Part shown: positions 7,699 to 15,041 of the stretch, piece by piece
Layout of the letters: every line of letters starts with the position of its first letter
How positions within the stretch are numbered: position 1 is the first letter of the stretch
Origin: JALZKA01 sp963754045
Lineage (GTDB): Bacteria; Actinomycetota; Thermoleophilia; Solirubrobacterales; 70-9
Reading direction: 5' to 3'
Assembly: GCA_963754045.1 (NCBI GenBank)
Contig: CAVWEN010000002.1
Coordinates: 558,001 to 622,000, forward strand
Length of the DNA stretch: 64,000 bases
The notes under the pieces: generated by a model
The model's database searches: none
The model's input: the letters and a program-made list of their open reading frames with translations, nothing else
Told to the model about the DNA's origin: nothing
Made by a program: the position numbers and the translations under genes

Positions 7699-9321
7699 TC
7701 ACAGACCCTTGAGGATCGAGCGGATGCGATCGCCGATCCGGGCCGTCCCGCGCAGATCGATCGAGCTACGCAACCGCTCGCTCAACTCCGCCCGCAGCTC
7801 AGCGTCGCCGAGCAGCCGCTCGACGACCCCGGCGATGTGCTCGTCGTCGACGAGCGGCCCGATCCCCAAGAAAACGACGCCGAAGTCGAACGACAGGTGG
7901 GCGTGGGTCGCGTCCCGGGCCCCCTGGGCGAGGACCGCGACCGGGGTTCCGACGATCGCCGCCTCGTACACCGTCCGTCCGGCCGACGTGAGGATCAGGT
8001 CGGCGTCGTGCATCTCCGACGCCATCGAGCGGATCTGGCGGGCGACCGACACGTCTTCGGGAAAACCGCCGACCTCGGCGCCGGGGCCGAGCACGACGCG
8101 AATCTCGCAGTCGACGCGGTCGTGCAGAACTCCGGCGCAGCGAGCAGCGAGGTGCCCTGGGTCGGTGCCCCCGAACGCGAGCAGGATCCGCTTTGGCTCG
8201 GCTCGCGTGCGCTTCTCGGGGAGGTGGAAGAACTCTGATCGAAGCGTCGCGTAGGCGGCCCCGCTGGACGTGTTCGCCGGCGTCGAGTCGCGCTGGTCGT
8301 AGAGCGCGTTGACGACCCAGTCCGCGAGCCGGGCACCGGGGCCGAGATCCTCGATGTTGACGACCCGGTACCCGTGTACCCGCTGGGTCAGGATCTCCTC
8401 CTCGGTGGTGTCGAGCTTGTCGTTGACCACGACGTTTGCGCCGGGAAGGCGCAGGGCTTCGAGGTCGGTCGCCAGGTCGGTCTCGGCTCGCCACTCGTAG
8501 CCGTGGGAGCTGACCAGCTCACCGACGAAATCGTCGCATTCCGTGAGCAGGAAGCTCACCTCCTGATCGGCGAGCTCGTCGGCGAGCTGGAGGCAGTGAT
8601 AGAGGTGGCCGGCGCCGATCTGCGAGCCGGCGCGCAGGCGCATGACCACGTTGCCGCGGTCGAGCCTCCTGCGCGCGACCACCAGCTCGTCGCGGGTGTC
8701 GATATCGAGCGCCTCGTCGGCCTCGGTCTCGAACAGGCGGTGGCGCTCGGTGACGATCTGCCTGCCGGCGCGCAGCGCCGCAGCGCGCACGAGCTGGATC
8801 GAGCCGGTTTCCCGCAGAACGCGCTGGTCGCCGAGCTGCCGGTTGACCCGCGCGGCGAAGAGCGGCTTGGCGCTGGTCGGATCGCCGTGCTCGTCGTACC
8901 AGAACAGGTGTGATTCGCGGACCACGCTCGCCAGCGAGTCGTGGTCGTCGGCCCGGAACTCCGCGACCGCCCGGCGGGTCGCATCGACGCTGCGAAACGG
9001 CGAGGTGGGCTGGAAGACGCCGACGTCCCCGGTCCAGTCCAACTCGTCGGCGATCGCGGACGCGAGCTCGGAGATCGTGACGTCGTCACCCGCCAGCTCG
9101 GGCCGGCGATGGTGAGCCTCGATCGCGTGCGCCTCACACCAGCGCAGAATCTGCTCGTCGTCGGAGGAGACGAGCAGCCGGTCCGCCACACCGGCCTCGC
9201 GCAGGGTGTCGACCGTGTGCGCGACAAGCGGTCGGTCGCCGAGCAGTCGGGTGTTCTTGTGCGGGACGCCCTTGCTCCCACCACGTGCAGGGACAATCGC
9301 CAGCAGCGCGCGGTCGTTCAT
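7699..9321 (-). CDS. Fusion of a NeuA-like cytidylyltransferase and a PseG-like GT-B domain
   Basis: The product is 540 residues from ATG 9321. Residues 1-225 are a CMP-nonulosonate cytidylyltransferase: LAIVPARGGSKGVPHKN, SSDDEQI, FQPTSPFRS. Residues 228-540 match the UDP-sugar hydrolase PseG/SpsG: RLRAGSQIGAGHLYHC with the GxGH histidine, LLAFGGTDPGH, and LILTSAGRTVYEAAIVGTPVAV. In the pseudaminic and legionaminic pathways these are separate steps, removal of UDP from the 2,4-diacetamido sugar and CMP activation of the finished acid. NeuB/PseI is absent here; KdsA, a NeuB-superfamily relative, is in the same operon. The fusion probably makes a CMP-ulosonic acid. It lies 66 bases after the GT8 gene and 39 bases before the adenylation gene. 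Confidence 0.82.
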   Translation of the reverse strand: MNDRALLAIVPARGGSKGVPHKNTRLLGDRPLVAHTVDTLREAGVADRLLVSSDDEQILRWCEAHAIEAHHRRPELAGDDVTISELASAIADELDWTGDVGVFQPTSPFRSVDATRRAVAEFRADDHDSLASVVRESHLFWYDEHGDPTSAKPLFAARVNRQLGDQRVLRETGSIQLVRAAALRAGRQIVTERHRLFETEADEALDIDTRDELVVARRRLDRGNVVMRLRAGSQIGAGHLYHCLQLADELADQEVSFLLTECDDFVGELVSSHGYEWRAETDLATDLEALRLPGANVVVNDKLDTTEEEILTQRVHGYRVVNIEDLGPGARLADWVVNALYDQRDSTPANTSSGAAYATLRSEFFHLPEKRTRAEPKRILLAFGGTDPGHLAARCAGVLHDRVDCEIRVVLGPGAEVGGFPEDVSVARQIRSMASEMHDADLILTSAGRTVYEAAIVGTPVAVLAQGARDATHAHLSFDFGVVFLGIGPLVDDEHIAGVVERLLGDAELRAELSERLRSSIDLRGTARIGDRIRSILKGL

Positions 9322-9387
9322 CGCAGGGGTGCCAGCGCGATCGGCGTCCCGACGTGGCTCGCGCCGCCGCCGCGAGTGCCGGAGGCG

Positions 9388-10068
9388 TCAGCCGGAGGCC
9401 GACGCCTTGCTCGCGGCTTCGTACTCCTTGCGATAGGAATGCCAAAGGTCGGCATGGTCCGCATCCTCGCATCCTTCCAGCCAGGGCCCTCCCGAGGTGT
9501 AGTGCAGCAGCTTGCAGTCGCCCTCGATGTGGTCGAGCTGGTTGAACTCGGTCGAGATGTCGCCGACCTTCTCATCGGGGATCGGCTCGAAGCGGTGCAG
9601 CCAGGCGCCGGACTGGGTTTCGACCGCCTCCATGGACCAGGCGCCTAGCTCGGCGCAGTTCATCAACATCAGGCTCGACCAGTTCTTGCGCGGGTACTGC
9701 GTCTGCGTCTTGCCGCCCATCTTCTCGGTCTCGTCGGGGTGGTAGTCGTGCTGGCGAACCCGCAGGGCGAGTCCCTCCAGAGGTAGGTGGAAGAGCTCCG
9801 AGATGTCGCCGAGGGCGAGCATGTCGGAATCCATGAACAGGGCGACGCCCGAGTAGTCGCAGAGGTGGGGGACCAGGAAGCGCGTGTAGGTGAACGGAGT
9901 CGAGGCGAGCGGATCGACCGGGCGGTTGAAGTCAGTCAGCTCGTCGGCGTCAATCCGGCGCAGGTCAAGCGGCTCGCTGCTGTGCTTTCGGAGCGAGTAC
10001 TCAAGAACCTCCGAGGCGATGGCCTGCGAGGGGTCGTAGCCGATAAAGATCCTGTGTCCGTCGCTCAT
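9388..10068 (-). CDS. GT8-like glycosyltransferase
   Basis: This 226-residue protein has a strong AAGGAG ribosome site 7 bases before ATG 10068. It opens with RIFIGYDPSQAIASEVLEYS and has the metal-binding DxD in VALFMDSDMLAL (about residue 80). A second conserved block is NWSSLMLMNC, and GDCKLLHYTSGGPWLEGC near the end carries the family's HxxGxxKPW-like motif in altered form. GT8 enzymes are retaining transferases using UDP-sugars; related proteins occur in lipopolysaccharide and capsule loci. Its place between kdsA and the NeuA-PseG fusion supports a role in extending the same glycan. Confidence 0.75.
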   Translation of the reverse strand: MSDGHRIFIGYDPSQAIASEVLEYSLRKHSSEPLDLRRIDADELTDFNRPVDPLASTPFTYTRFLVPHLCDYSGVALFMDSDMLALGDISELFHLPLEGLALRVRQHDYHPDETEKMGGKTQTQYPRKNWSSLMLMNCAELGAWSMEAVETQSGAWLHRFEPIPDEKVGDISTEFNQLDHIEGDCKLLHYTSGGPWLEGCEDADHADLWHSYRKEYEAASKASASG

Positions 10069-10125
10069 GACGCGCTCCTTAGCTGCTCGATCAGGTGCCG
10101 GGACAAGGCCGCAACGTCTAGCAGA

Positions 10126-10992
10126 TCATGGCCGCGGCGTAGGCTGCGCGACTGTTGCGTGGAGGGCGAGGCAATCGCGTACGAGCGCCTGGAGCTCGCC
10201 GAGCGGCACCTGGGAAGGTCCGTCGGAGAGTGCCCGGTCGGGGTCGGGGTGAGTCTCCGCGAAGATCGCGTCCACGCCGCAGGCAACGGCGGCGCGCGCC
10301 AGGGGCCCGACCAGCTCGCGCCGGCCCCCGGAGGAGCCGCCGTCGCCGCCCGGCGTCTGGATGCTGTGAGTCGCATCGAAGACGACGGGCGCGAATTCGC
10401 GCATCGTCGGCAGTCCGCGGTAGTCGACGACCAGGTCGTGGTAGCCGAACGAGGTTCCGCGCTCGGTAAGCAGCACTCGGGCGCCGCCGGCGGCGCGCAC
10501 CTTGTCCACCGCGTAGCGCATGTCCTCGGCCGCCATGAACTGGCCCTTTTTGATGTTCACCGTCCGTCCGCTCGCGCCCGCCGCCTCGAGCAGATCGGTC
10601 TGCCGGCACAGGAAGGCCGGGATCTGGACGATGTCGGCGACTTCGGCGACAGCTTTGACGTGCCCCGCCTCGTGTACGTCGGTCAGCAACGGAAGTCCCG
10701 TCTCAGCCTTCGCTTCGGCGAGAATCGCCAGCGCCTCGTCGAACCCGAGGGAGCGAAACGACGTCCCAGACGTTCGGTTCGCCTTGTCGAAGCTGGCCTT
10801 GAACACCGCCGGAACGCCAAGGCGCTGGGAGATATCGCGAACCGCGCCAGCCACTTCGAGCACGAGCTCGCGGCTCTCCACGACGCATGGTCCCGCGATC
10901 AGGGCCAGGCCACCGTCGCCGATCGTCACCCCGTCGCCGACCACGACCGCAGCGGGCCGCTTGCCGTCCGGAAGGGGGGCTGGTGCGCTCAA
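10126..10992 (-). CDS. kdsA: 3-deoxy-8-phosphooctulonate (Kdo-8-P) synthase
   Basis: This enzyme condenses arabinose 5-phosphate with phosphoenolpyruvate to Kdo 8-phosphate. Diagnostic motifs are LIAGPCVVES, FKASFDKANRTSG, LLTDVHE, VNIKKGQFMAAEDM and ERGTSFGY, in the family's order. I choose the TTG at 10992, which shares four bases with the upstream kdsD stop (TTGA) and gives 288 residues, the usual size. A GTG at 11043 would overlap kdsD by 55 bases. It is co-transcribed with kdsD and kdsB. DAHP synthases and NeuB are related, but the KASFDKANR signature favours KdsA. Confidence 0.88.
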   Translation of the reverse strand: MSAPAPLPDGKRPAAVVVGDGVTIGDGGLALIAGPCVVESRELVLEVAGAVRDISQRLGVPAVFKASFDKANRTSGTSFRSLGFDEALAILAEAKAETGLPLLTDVHEAGHVKAVAEVADIVQIPAFLCRQTDLLEAAGASGRTVNIKKGQFMAAEDMRYAVDKVRAAGGARVLLTERGTSFGYHDLVVDYRGLPTMREFAPVVFDATHSIQTPGGDGGSSGGRRELVGPLARAAVACGVDAIFAETHPDPDRALSDGPSQVPLGELQALVRDCLALHATVAQPTPRP

Positions 10993-11987
10993 CTCCGGAG
11001 GTGCGCCTGGACCGCGTCGTGCAGGCGCAGCAACCCGACGCAACGTCCCTCGTTGTCGACCACCGGCGCGGTAAGCAGGCTCTTCGCTCGGTCCTCCATG
11101 AGCAGCAGTGCCTGCGAGAGCGGCACCCCGGGGCTGACAGTGACCGGCGAGCGGGTCATCAGGTCGGCGACGGCGACTTTCGAGATGTCGTCGGTGGCGA
11201 TCAACGCCCGGCGAATGTCGCCGTCGGTCAGGAACCCGGCCAGGCGATTGTCGTCGCCGCTCACGCAGACGGCCCCATAGCCGGTGCGCGTGATCTCGAG
11301 GACCGCGTCCTTGAGCGTCGCCGCAACTTCCACCCTCGGCAGTTCGGCGTCGCGGCGCATCACGTCGGCGACCGAAAGGGTCAGTCGCGCGCCGAGCGCG
11401 CCGCCGGGGTGCAGGCGGGCGAAGTCCTCGGCGCTGAACCCACGCGCGCGCATCACCGCCGCCGCCAGGGCATCACCCATCGCCTGGGCGGCGAGAACGC
11501 TCGCCATCGGTGCCGCGTCGAGTGGGCACCCCTCGCGCTGGACCGAGGCGTCGAGGACGATGTCGGCCTCGCGTGCAATCGGCGAGTCCGGCGTGCCGAC
11601 GATCGCGATCAGGGTGACCCCCATTGATCTCAGGTGTGGAATGAGCTCGAGGAGCTCACGGGTTCCTCCGCTCTTGGAGAAGAGCAGGGCGGCGTCGTCG
11701 GGCCCGACGACGCCGAGGTCACCGTGCAGCGAATCCGAGGCGCTCAGATAGAGGGCCGGGACGCCAACTGAGCGCAGGGTCGCAGCGACCTTGTCGGCAG
11801 CGTGGCCAGACTTGCCAACGCCCAGCGCGAGCACGTTGCCGCTGAGGCCCGAGAGGCGGTCCGCGGCTTGGGAGTAGGCCTCGCCCAGCCGGTCGCGCAG
11901 TTCCTCGAGCGCCGCGATCTCCTCCGTCAGCGTCTGACGGCCGACGTCCAAGGCATCGCTCGCAGTCAGGCGCAGAGTCCGGGTCAC
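10989..11987 (-). CDS. kdsD: D-arabinose 5-phosphate isomerase (KdsD/KpsF)
   Basis: The product is 332 residues from GTG 11987. Residues about 35-180 form a SIS sugar-isomerase domain: VLALGVGKSGHAADKVAATL, TPALYLSASDSLHGDLG-type core, FSKSGGTRELLELI, and HPGGALGARL closing the domain. Two CBS domains follow (about 205-330, with MTRSPVTVSPG). This is the KdsD/KpsF/GutQ arrangement, which converts ribulose 5-phosphate to arabinose 5-phosphate, the KdsA substrate. The start lies 11 bases after the kdsB stop and the end overlaps kdsA. Confidence 0.88.
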   Translation of the reverse strand: MTRTLRLTASDALDVGRQTLTEEIAALEELRDRLGEAYSQAADRLSGLSGNVLALGVGKSGHAADKVAATLRSVGVPALYLSASDSLHGDLGVVGPDDAALLFSKSGGTRELLELIPHLRSMGVTLIAIVGTPDSPIAREADIVLDASVQREGCPLDAAPMASVLAAQAMGDALAAAVMRARGFSAEDFARLHPGGALGARLTLSVADVMRRDAELPRVEVAATLKDAVLEITRTGYGAVCVSGDDNRLAGFLTDGDIRRALIATDDISKVAVADLMTRSPVTVSPGVPLSQALLLMEDRAKSLLTAPVVDNEGRCVGLLRLHDAVQAHLRS

Positions 11988-11998
11988 GCGGATGAATC

Positions 11999-12739
11999 CT
12001 AAAGACCGGCGGCGAAGATGTCGCGCACTCGCTCGAGCTGGGCGACCGTATCGACGGACGGGCCCTGCGACGCGGCCTCGAATGTCTGCAACTCGATGCC
12101 GGCCTCGAGCCAGCGCAGCTGCTCGAGCCGCTCGGCCTGCTCGAGCTCGCCGTCCGGCAGCTCCCCGAACCCGAGCAGGAAGTCGCGCTTATAGGCGTAG
12201 AGGCCTATGTGGCCCCAGAAACGCGCGGCGCCGGGCCACTGATCGAGGGGCCGCTCGCGAACGTGGGGAACTGCGCTCCGCGAGCAGTAGAGCGTCCTGC
12301 CGTCGGCGTCGCGAATCACCTTGACGACGCTCGGATCGTGCACCGCCTCAGCCTCGGTCAGCTGGTAGACGGGCATCGTCACCTGGGCCTCGGAGGTCTC
12401 GGCGAGCCTGCCCGCCTCGGCGATAACGGCCGGATCGGTGAGCGGCGCGTCGCCCTGAAGGTTGACGATTACGTCGCTTTCGATCTCGGCTGCAACGGAG
12501 GCGATCCGGGCGGTGCCCGACTCGGCGGCCGGATCCGTCATCAGCACCGACCCACCAAACTCGGCGACGACCGCGCGCAGCTCCTCGGAGTCCACCAGGA
12601 CGAGGACCTCACCGATGTCGGCGCCCAGCGCGGTCTCGTGCGTGCGCTCGAGCAGAGTTTTGCCGCAGACGTCGGCCAACAGCTTGCGCTCGAGCCGGGT
12701 CGACTCGAGCCGGGCCGGGATGCAGACGGTGACGCTCAC
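11999..12739 (-). CDS. kdsB: CMP-Kdo synthetase (3-deoxy-manno-octulosonate cytidylyltransferase)
   Basis: The product is 246 residues from a GTG that overlaps the upstream stop (GTGA). It has the KdsB N-terminus VCIPARLESTRLERKLLADV, the core NLQGDAPLTDP and the C-terminal LEQLRWLEAG. It would couple CTP and Kdo to give CMP-Kdo. The usual QGDEP motif is QGDAP here, so the substrate may be a Kdo variant; a dedicated cytidylyltransferase for 8-amino-Kdo is known from Shewanella. The next gene upstream encodes the HAD-aminotransferase fusion. Confidence 0.82.
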   Translation of the reverse strand: MSVTVCIPARLESTRLERKLLADVCGKTLLERTHETALGADIGEVLVLVDSEELRAVVAEFGGSVLMTDPAAESGTARIASVAAEIESDVIVNLQGDAPLTDPAVIAEAGRLAETSEAQVTMPVYQLTEAEAVHDPSVVKVIRDADGRTLYCSRSAVPHVRERPLDQWPGAARFWGHIGLYAYKRDFLLGFGELPDGELEQAERLEQLRWLEAGIELQTFEAASQGPSVDTVAQLERVRDIFAAGL

Positions 12740-13896
12740 CGCTTCCCTCGAAGGCCCGCGAGTTGGGTGTCGAGGTCGAGTCCGGCCGATTCGCTCCAGA
12801 GGCGAACCAGGGCCGAGCAGAGCGACCCTGGCTTCACCTCGAGCCCACGCCCGTCGATGCTCTCGATCCGCAGCAGGCAGAACGGTACGCCGACGATTGC
12901 CGCCTCTTCGCACGTTTGGAGTTCCTCGACCGGGACGGGTGCGGTTCGGAACCCGATCCCTGCCGATTCGGCCAGCTCGGCGAGCCAGTGGCAGGCAACG
13001 TCGGGGGGATCCTGCGGCGAGATCGTGAGCTCACCGTTACGCACCACCGCGAGGACTCCGCCCAGTGCAGACCCGGCGTAGCCGTCCGAGCCGGCGCGCA
13101 GCGGCCAGCTCTGCTCCGCCCCCTTCGATGCGGTTGCGGCCCGCACGGTTGGCGGGCCGTCCTTCGTCGCGGTCAGCGGTACGCGCAACGCCGACGCGGC
13201 CTCCCGCAACGGGCGCCGGCTCACGCGCACAGCGGGGCCGGGCGCCGCCGCAGGTGCATCGCTCCAGGCGTCGAGGTACGCGGCGTGCGCTCCGGCCGCG
13301 ATCGAGATCGAGTAGACGACGTCATCCCCGCTCGGCACGTCCGCTGCCCCGAGCGCGGCTGCAGCCAGCTCGGCGATCCGGTCACCTCGGGGCGCACCGG
13401 CGATGCCCGCAGCATCCGCAAGCCTCGCCGCCCGCGCGGCGTGCTCGGCCACGCGCATTGGCTCGCCGCCAAAGGTGCGGCCGATCTCGGCGATCGCGGT
13501 GAGGTGGGCGGGTGGTGCCGGGGGTAGGCCGGTCCCGGCGCTCAGCGGGTGGCCGGGTGGCAGGAACGCGTCCGAGCGGCGCCAATCGTCACTGTGCACC
13601 GCGCGGTCGTCGACGTAGACATCGCCGCTCGGCTTGCCGAGGCGTAACTCGTCGTAGCGCACGCCCCAGCGCGTGAGCTGCTCGTGGGTGTGTCGCTCCC
13701 AATCGATTCCCGTGGCGCTACCGCGTGCGGTCAGGATCACGATCCTGTAGCCGGCGTCGGCCAGTGCGTTGAGGCGCTCGATCGCCCAACCGTGCGGCAC
13801 CGCGCCTCCGTACTCGCCGAACGTGTTGGTGCAGAGGGTGCCGTCGAGATCGAAGACGATCGTGCCGTGACTCGCGGTCTTCGGGTCGACGCTCAT
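12736..13896 (-). CDS. HAD phosphatase fused to a class-IV-aminotransferase-like domain
   Basis: The product is 386 residues from ATG 13896. Residues 10-115 are a HAD phosphatase with motif I VFDLDGTLC, motif II VILTARGS and motif III GKPSGDVYVDDRA, all key residues present, like capsule-biosynthesis phosphatases. Residues about 150-386 follow the BCAT/ADC-lyase fold pattern: ATASKGAEQ (possible PLP lysine), SALGGVLAVVRNGELTISP, LAELAESAGIGFRTAPV and CLLRIESIDGRGLEVKPG. Overlaps of 4 bases join it to both neighbours. The HAD part could supply the missing KdsC step (Kdo-8-phosphate phosphatase). The second domain may be catalytically degenerate. Confidence 0.75.
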   Translation of the reverse strand: MSVDPKTASHGTIVFDLDGTLCTNTFGEYGGAVPHGWAIERLNALADAGYRIVILTARGSATGIDWERHTHEQLTRWGVRYDELRLGKPSGDVYVDDRAVHSDDWRRSDAFLPPGHPLSAGTGLPPAPPAHLTAIAEIGRTFGGEPMRVAEHAARAARLADAAGIAGAPRGDRIAELAAAALGAADVPSGDDVVYSISIAAGAHAAYLDAWSDAPAAAPGPAVRVSRRPLREAASALRVPLTATKDGPPTVRAATASKGAEQSWPLRAGSDGYAGSALGGVLAVVRNGELTISPQDPPDVACHWLAELAESAGIGFRTAPVPVEELQTCEEAAIVGVPFCLLRIESIDGRGLEVKPGSLCSALVRLWSESAGLDLDTQLAGLRGKR

Positions 13897-14990
13897 TGCG
13901 TTTCGGCGCGGACCGCCGCGATCACCGCGTCCTGCTGTTCGGCGTCCAGGTGCGGGCCGATCGGCAGCGAGAGCACCTCGGAGGCGAGACGCTCGGTCAT
14001 CGGCAGCACCGCCGGTTCCCCGTCCGAGTAGGCGCCGGTCAGATGCGGGGGCACCGGGTAGTGAATATGGGTGGCGATACCGCGCGCGGCGAGGCGCTCG
14101 GCGAGTTCGTCACGGCGCTGGTGCCGGACCACGAACTGATGCCAGACCGGCTCGGACTCCGTGGCCACCACCGGCAGTGCCAGCTCGCGGATTCCGGCGA
14201 GGTGTTCCAGGTAGCGCCCGGCGGCGCCGCGGCGGCGCCCGTTCCACTCGTCGAGGCGGGTGAGCTTCGCGCGCAGAAATGCCGCCTGAAGCTCGTCCAG
14301 CCGTGTGTTGTAACCGTGGATGTCGTGCTGGTACTTGCCGGGCGATCCGTAGTCGCGAAGGAGACGGATCTGGGCCGCGAGCCGGGGGTCGTCGGTCACG
14401 ACCGCGCCGCCGTCGCCAAGCGCCCCGAGGTTCTTGCCCGGGTAGAACGAGAAAGCACCGGCGGTCCCCAGCGCCCCGACCCGGCGCCCTGCGTAAAGGG
14501 CGCCGTGCGCCTGCGCGGCGTCCTCGATCAGGGCCAGGCCATGCTTTTCGGCGAGCGCCGCGAGCGGTTCCATCGCCGCGGGTTGGCCGTAGAGGTGAAC
14601 CGCGATTATCGCCCGCGTCCGCGGGCCGATCGCCGCGGCGACCGCGACCGGGTCGAGGTTCGCCGTGCCGAGCTCGACATCGGCCGCCACCGGCAGCGCC
14701 CCCGTGTGCGAGACCGCCAGCCAGGTGGCGATGAAGGTGTGCCCCGGGACGATCACCTCGTCGCCTGGTCCGATTCCGAGGCCGCGGACGATCAGCTCGA
14801 GCGCGTCCAGGCCACAGCCGACCCCGATTGCCTCGCTCGCGTCGCAGGCCTCGGCGAACTCGTGCTCGAACGCATTGAGCTCAGGGCCGAGCACGAAGCG
14901 GCCTGAATCGCGCACTCGGGCCCAAGCCGCGTCGAGTTCGTCGCGCAGTTCGCGGTGCGCGGCGGTGAGATCGAAGAACGGGACTTCCAC
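13893..14990 (-). CDS. DegT/DnrJ/EryC1/StrS-family sugar aminotransferase
   Basis: The product is 365 residues from GTG 14990. The N-terminus VPFFDLTAAHRELRDEL, the Lys186 PLP-binding site in SFYPGKNLGALGDGG, and GYNTRLDELQAAFLRAKL are family hallmarks. These enzymes transaminate nucleotide-linked or free keto-sugars with PLP. It is the first gene of the minus-strand glycan operon and overlaps the HAD fusion by 4 bases. Given the Kdo genes, two readings are possible: a 4- or 3-amino sugar for the glycan, or amination at C8 of Kdo as by KdnA in Shewanella. No KdnB-like oxidase is in this window. Confidence 0.88.
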   Translation of the reverse strand: MEVPFFDLTAAHRELRDELDAAWARVRDSGRFVLGPELNAFEHEFAEACDASEAIGVGCGLDALELIVRGLGIGPGDEVIVPGHTFIATWLAVSHTGALPVAADVELGTANLDPVAVAAAIGPRTRAIIAVHLYGQPAAMEPLAALAEKHGLALIEDAAQAHGALYAGRRVGALGTAGAFSFYPGKNLGALGDGGAVVTDDPRLAAQIRLLRDYGSPGKYQHDIHGYNTRLDELQAAFLRAKLTRLDEWNGRRRGAAGRYLEHLAGIRELALPVVATESEPVWHQFVVRHQRRDELAERLAARGIATHIHYPVPPHLTGAYSDGEPAVLPMTERLASEVLSLPIGPHLDAEQQDAVIAAVRAETQ

Positions 14991-15041
14991 CCCGCCATCA
15001 TTCCCGATGCGCGACCGGTTCGCGCTTCAGGACTGCGGCGC

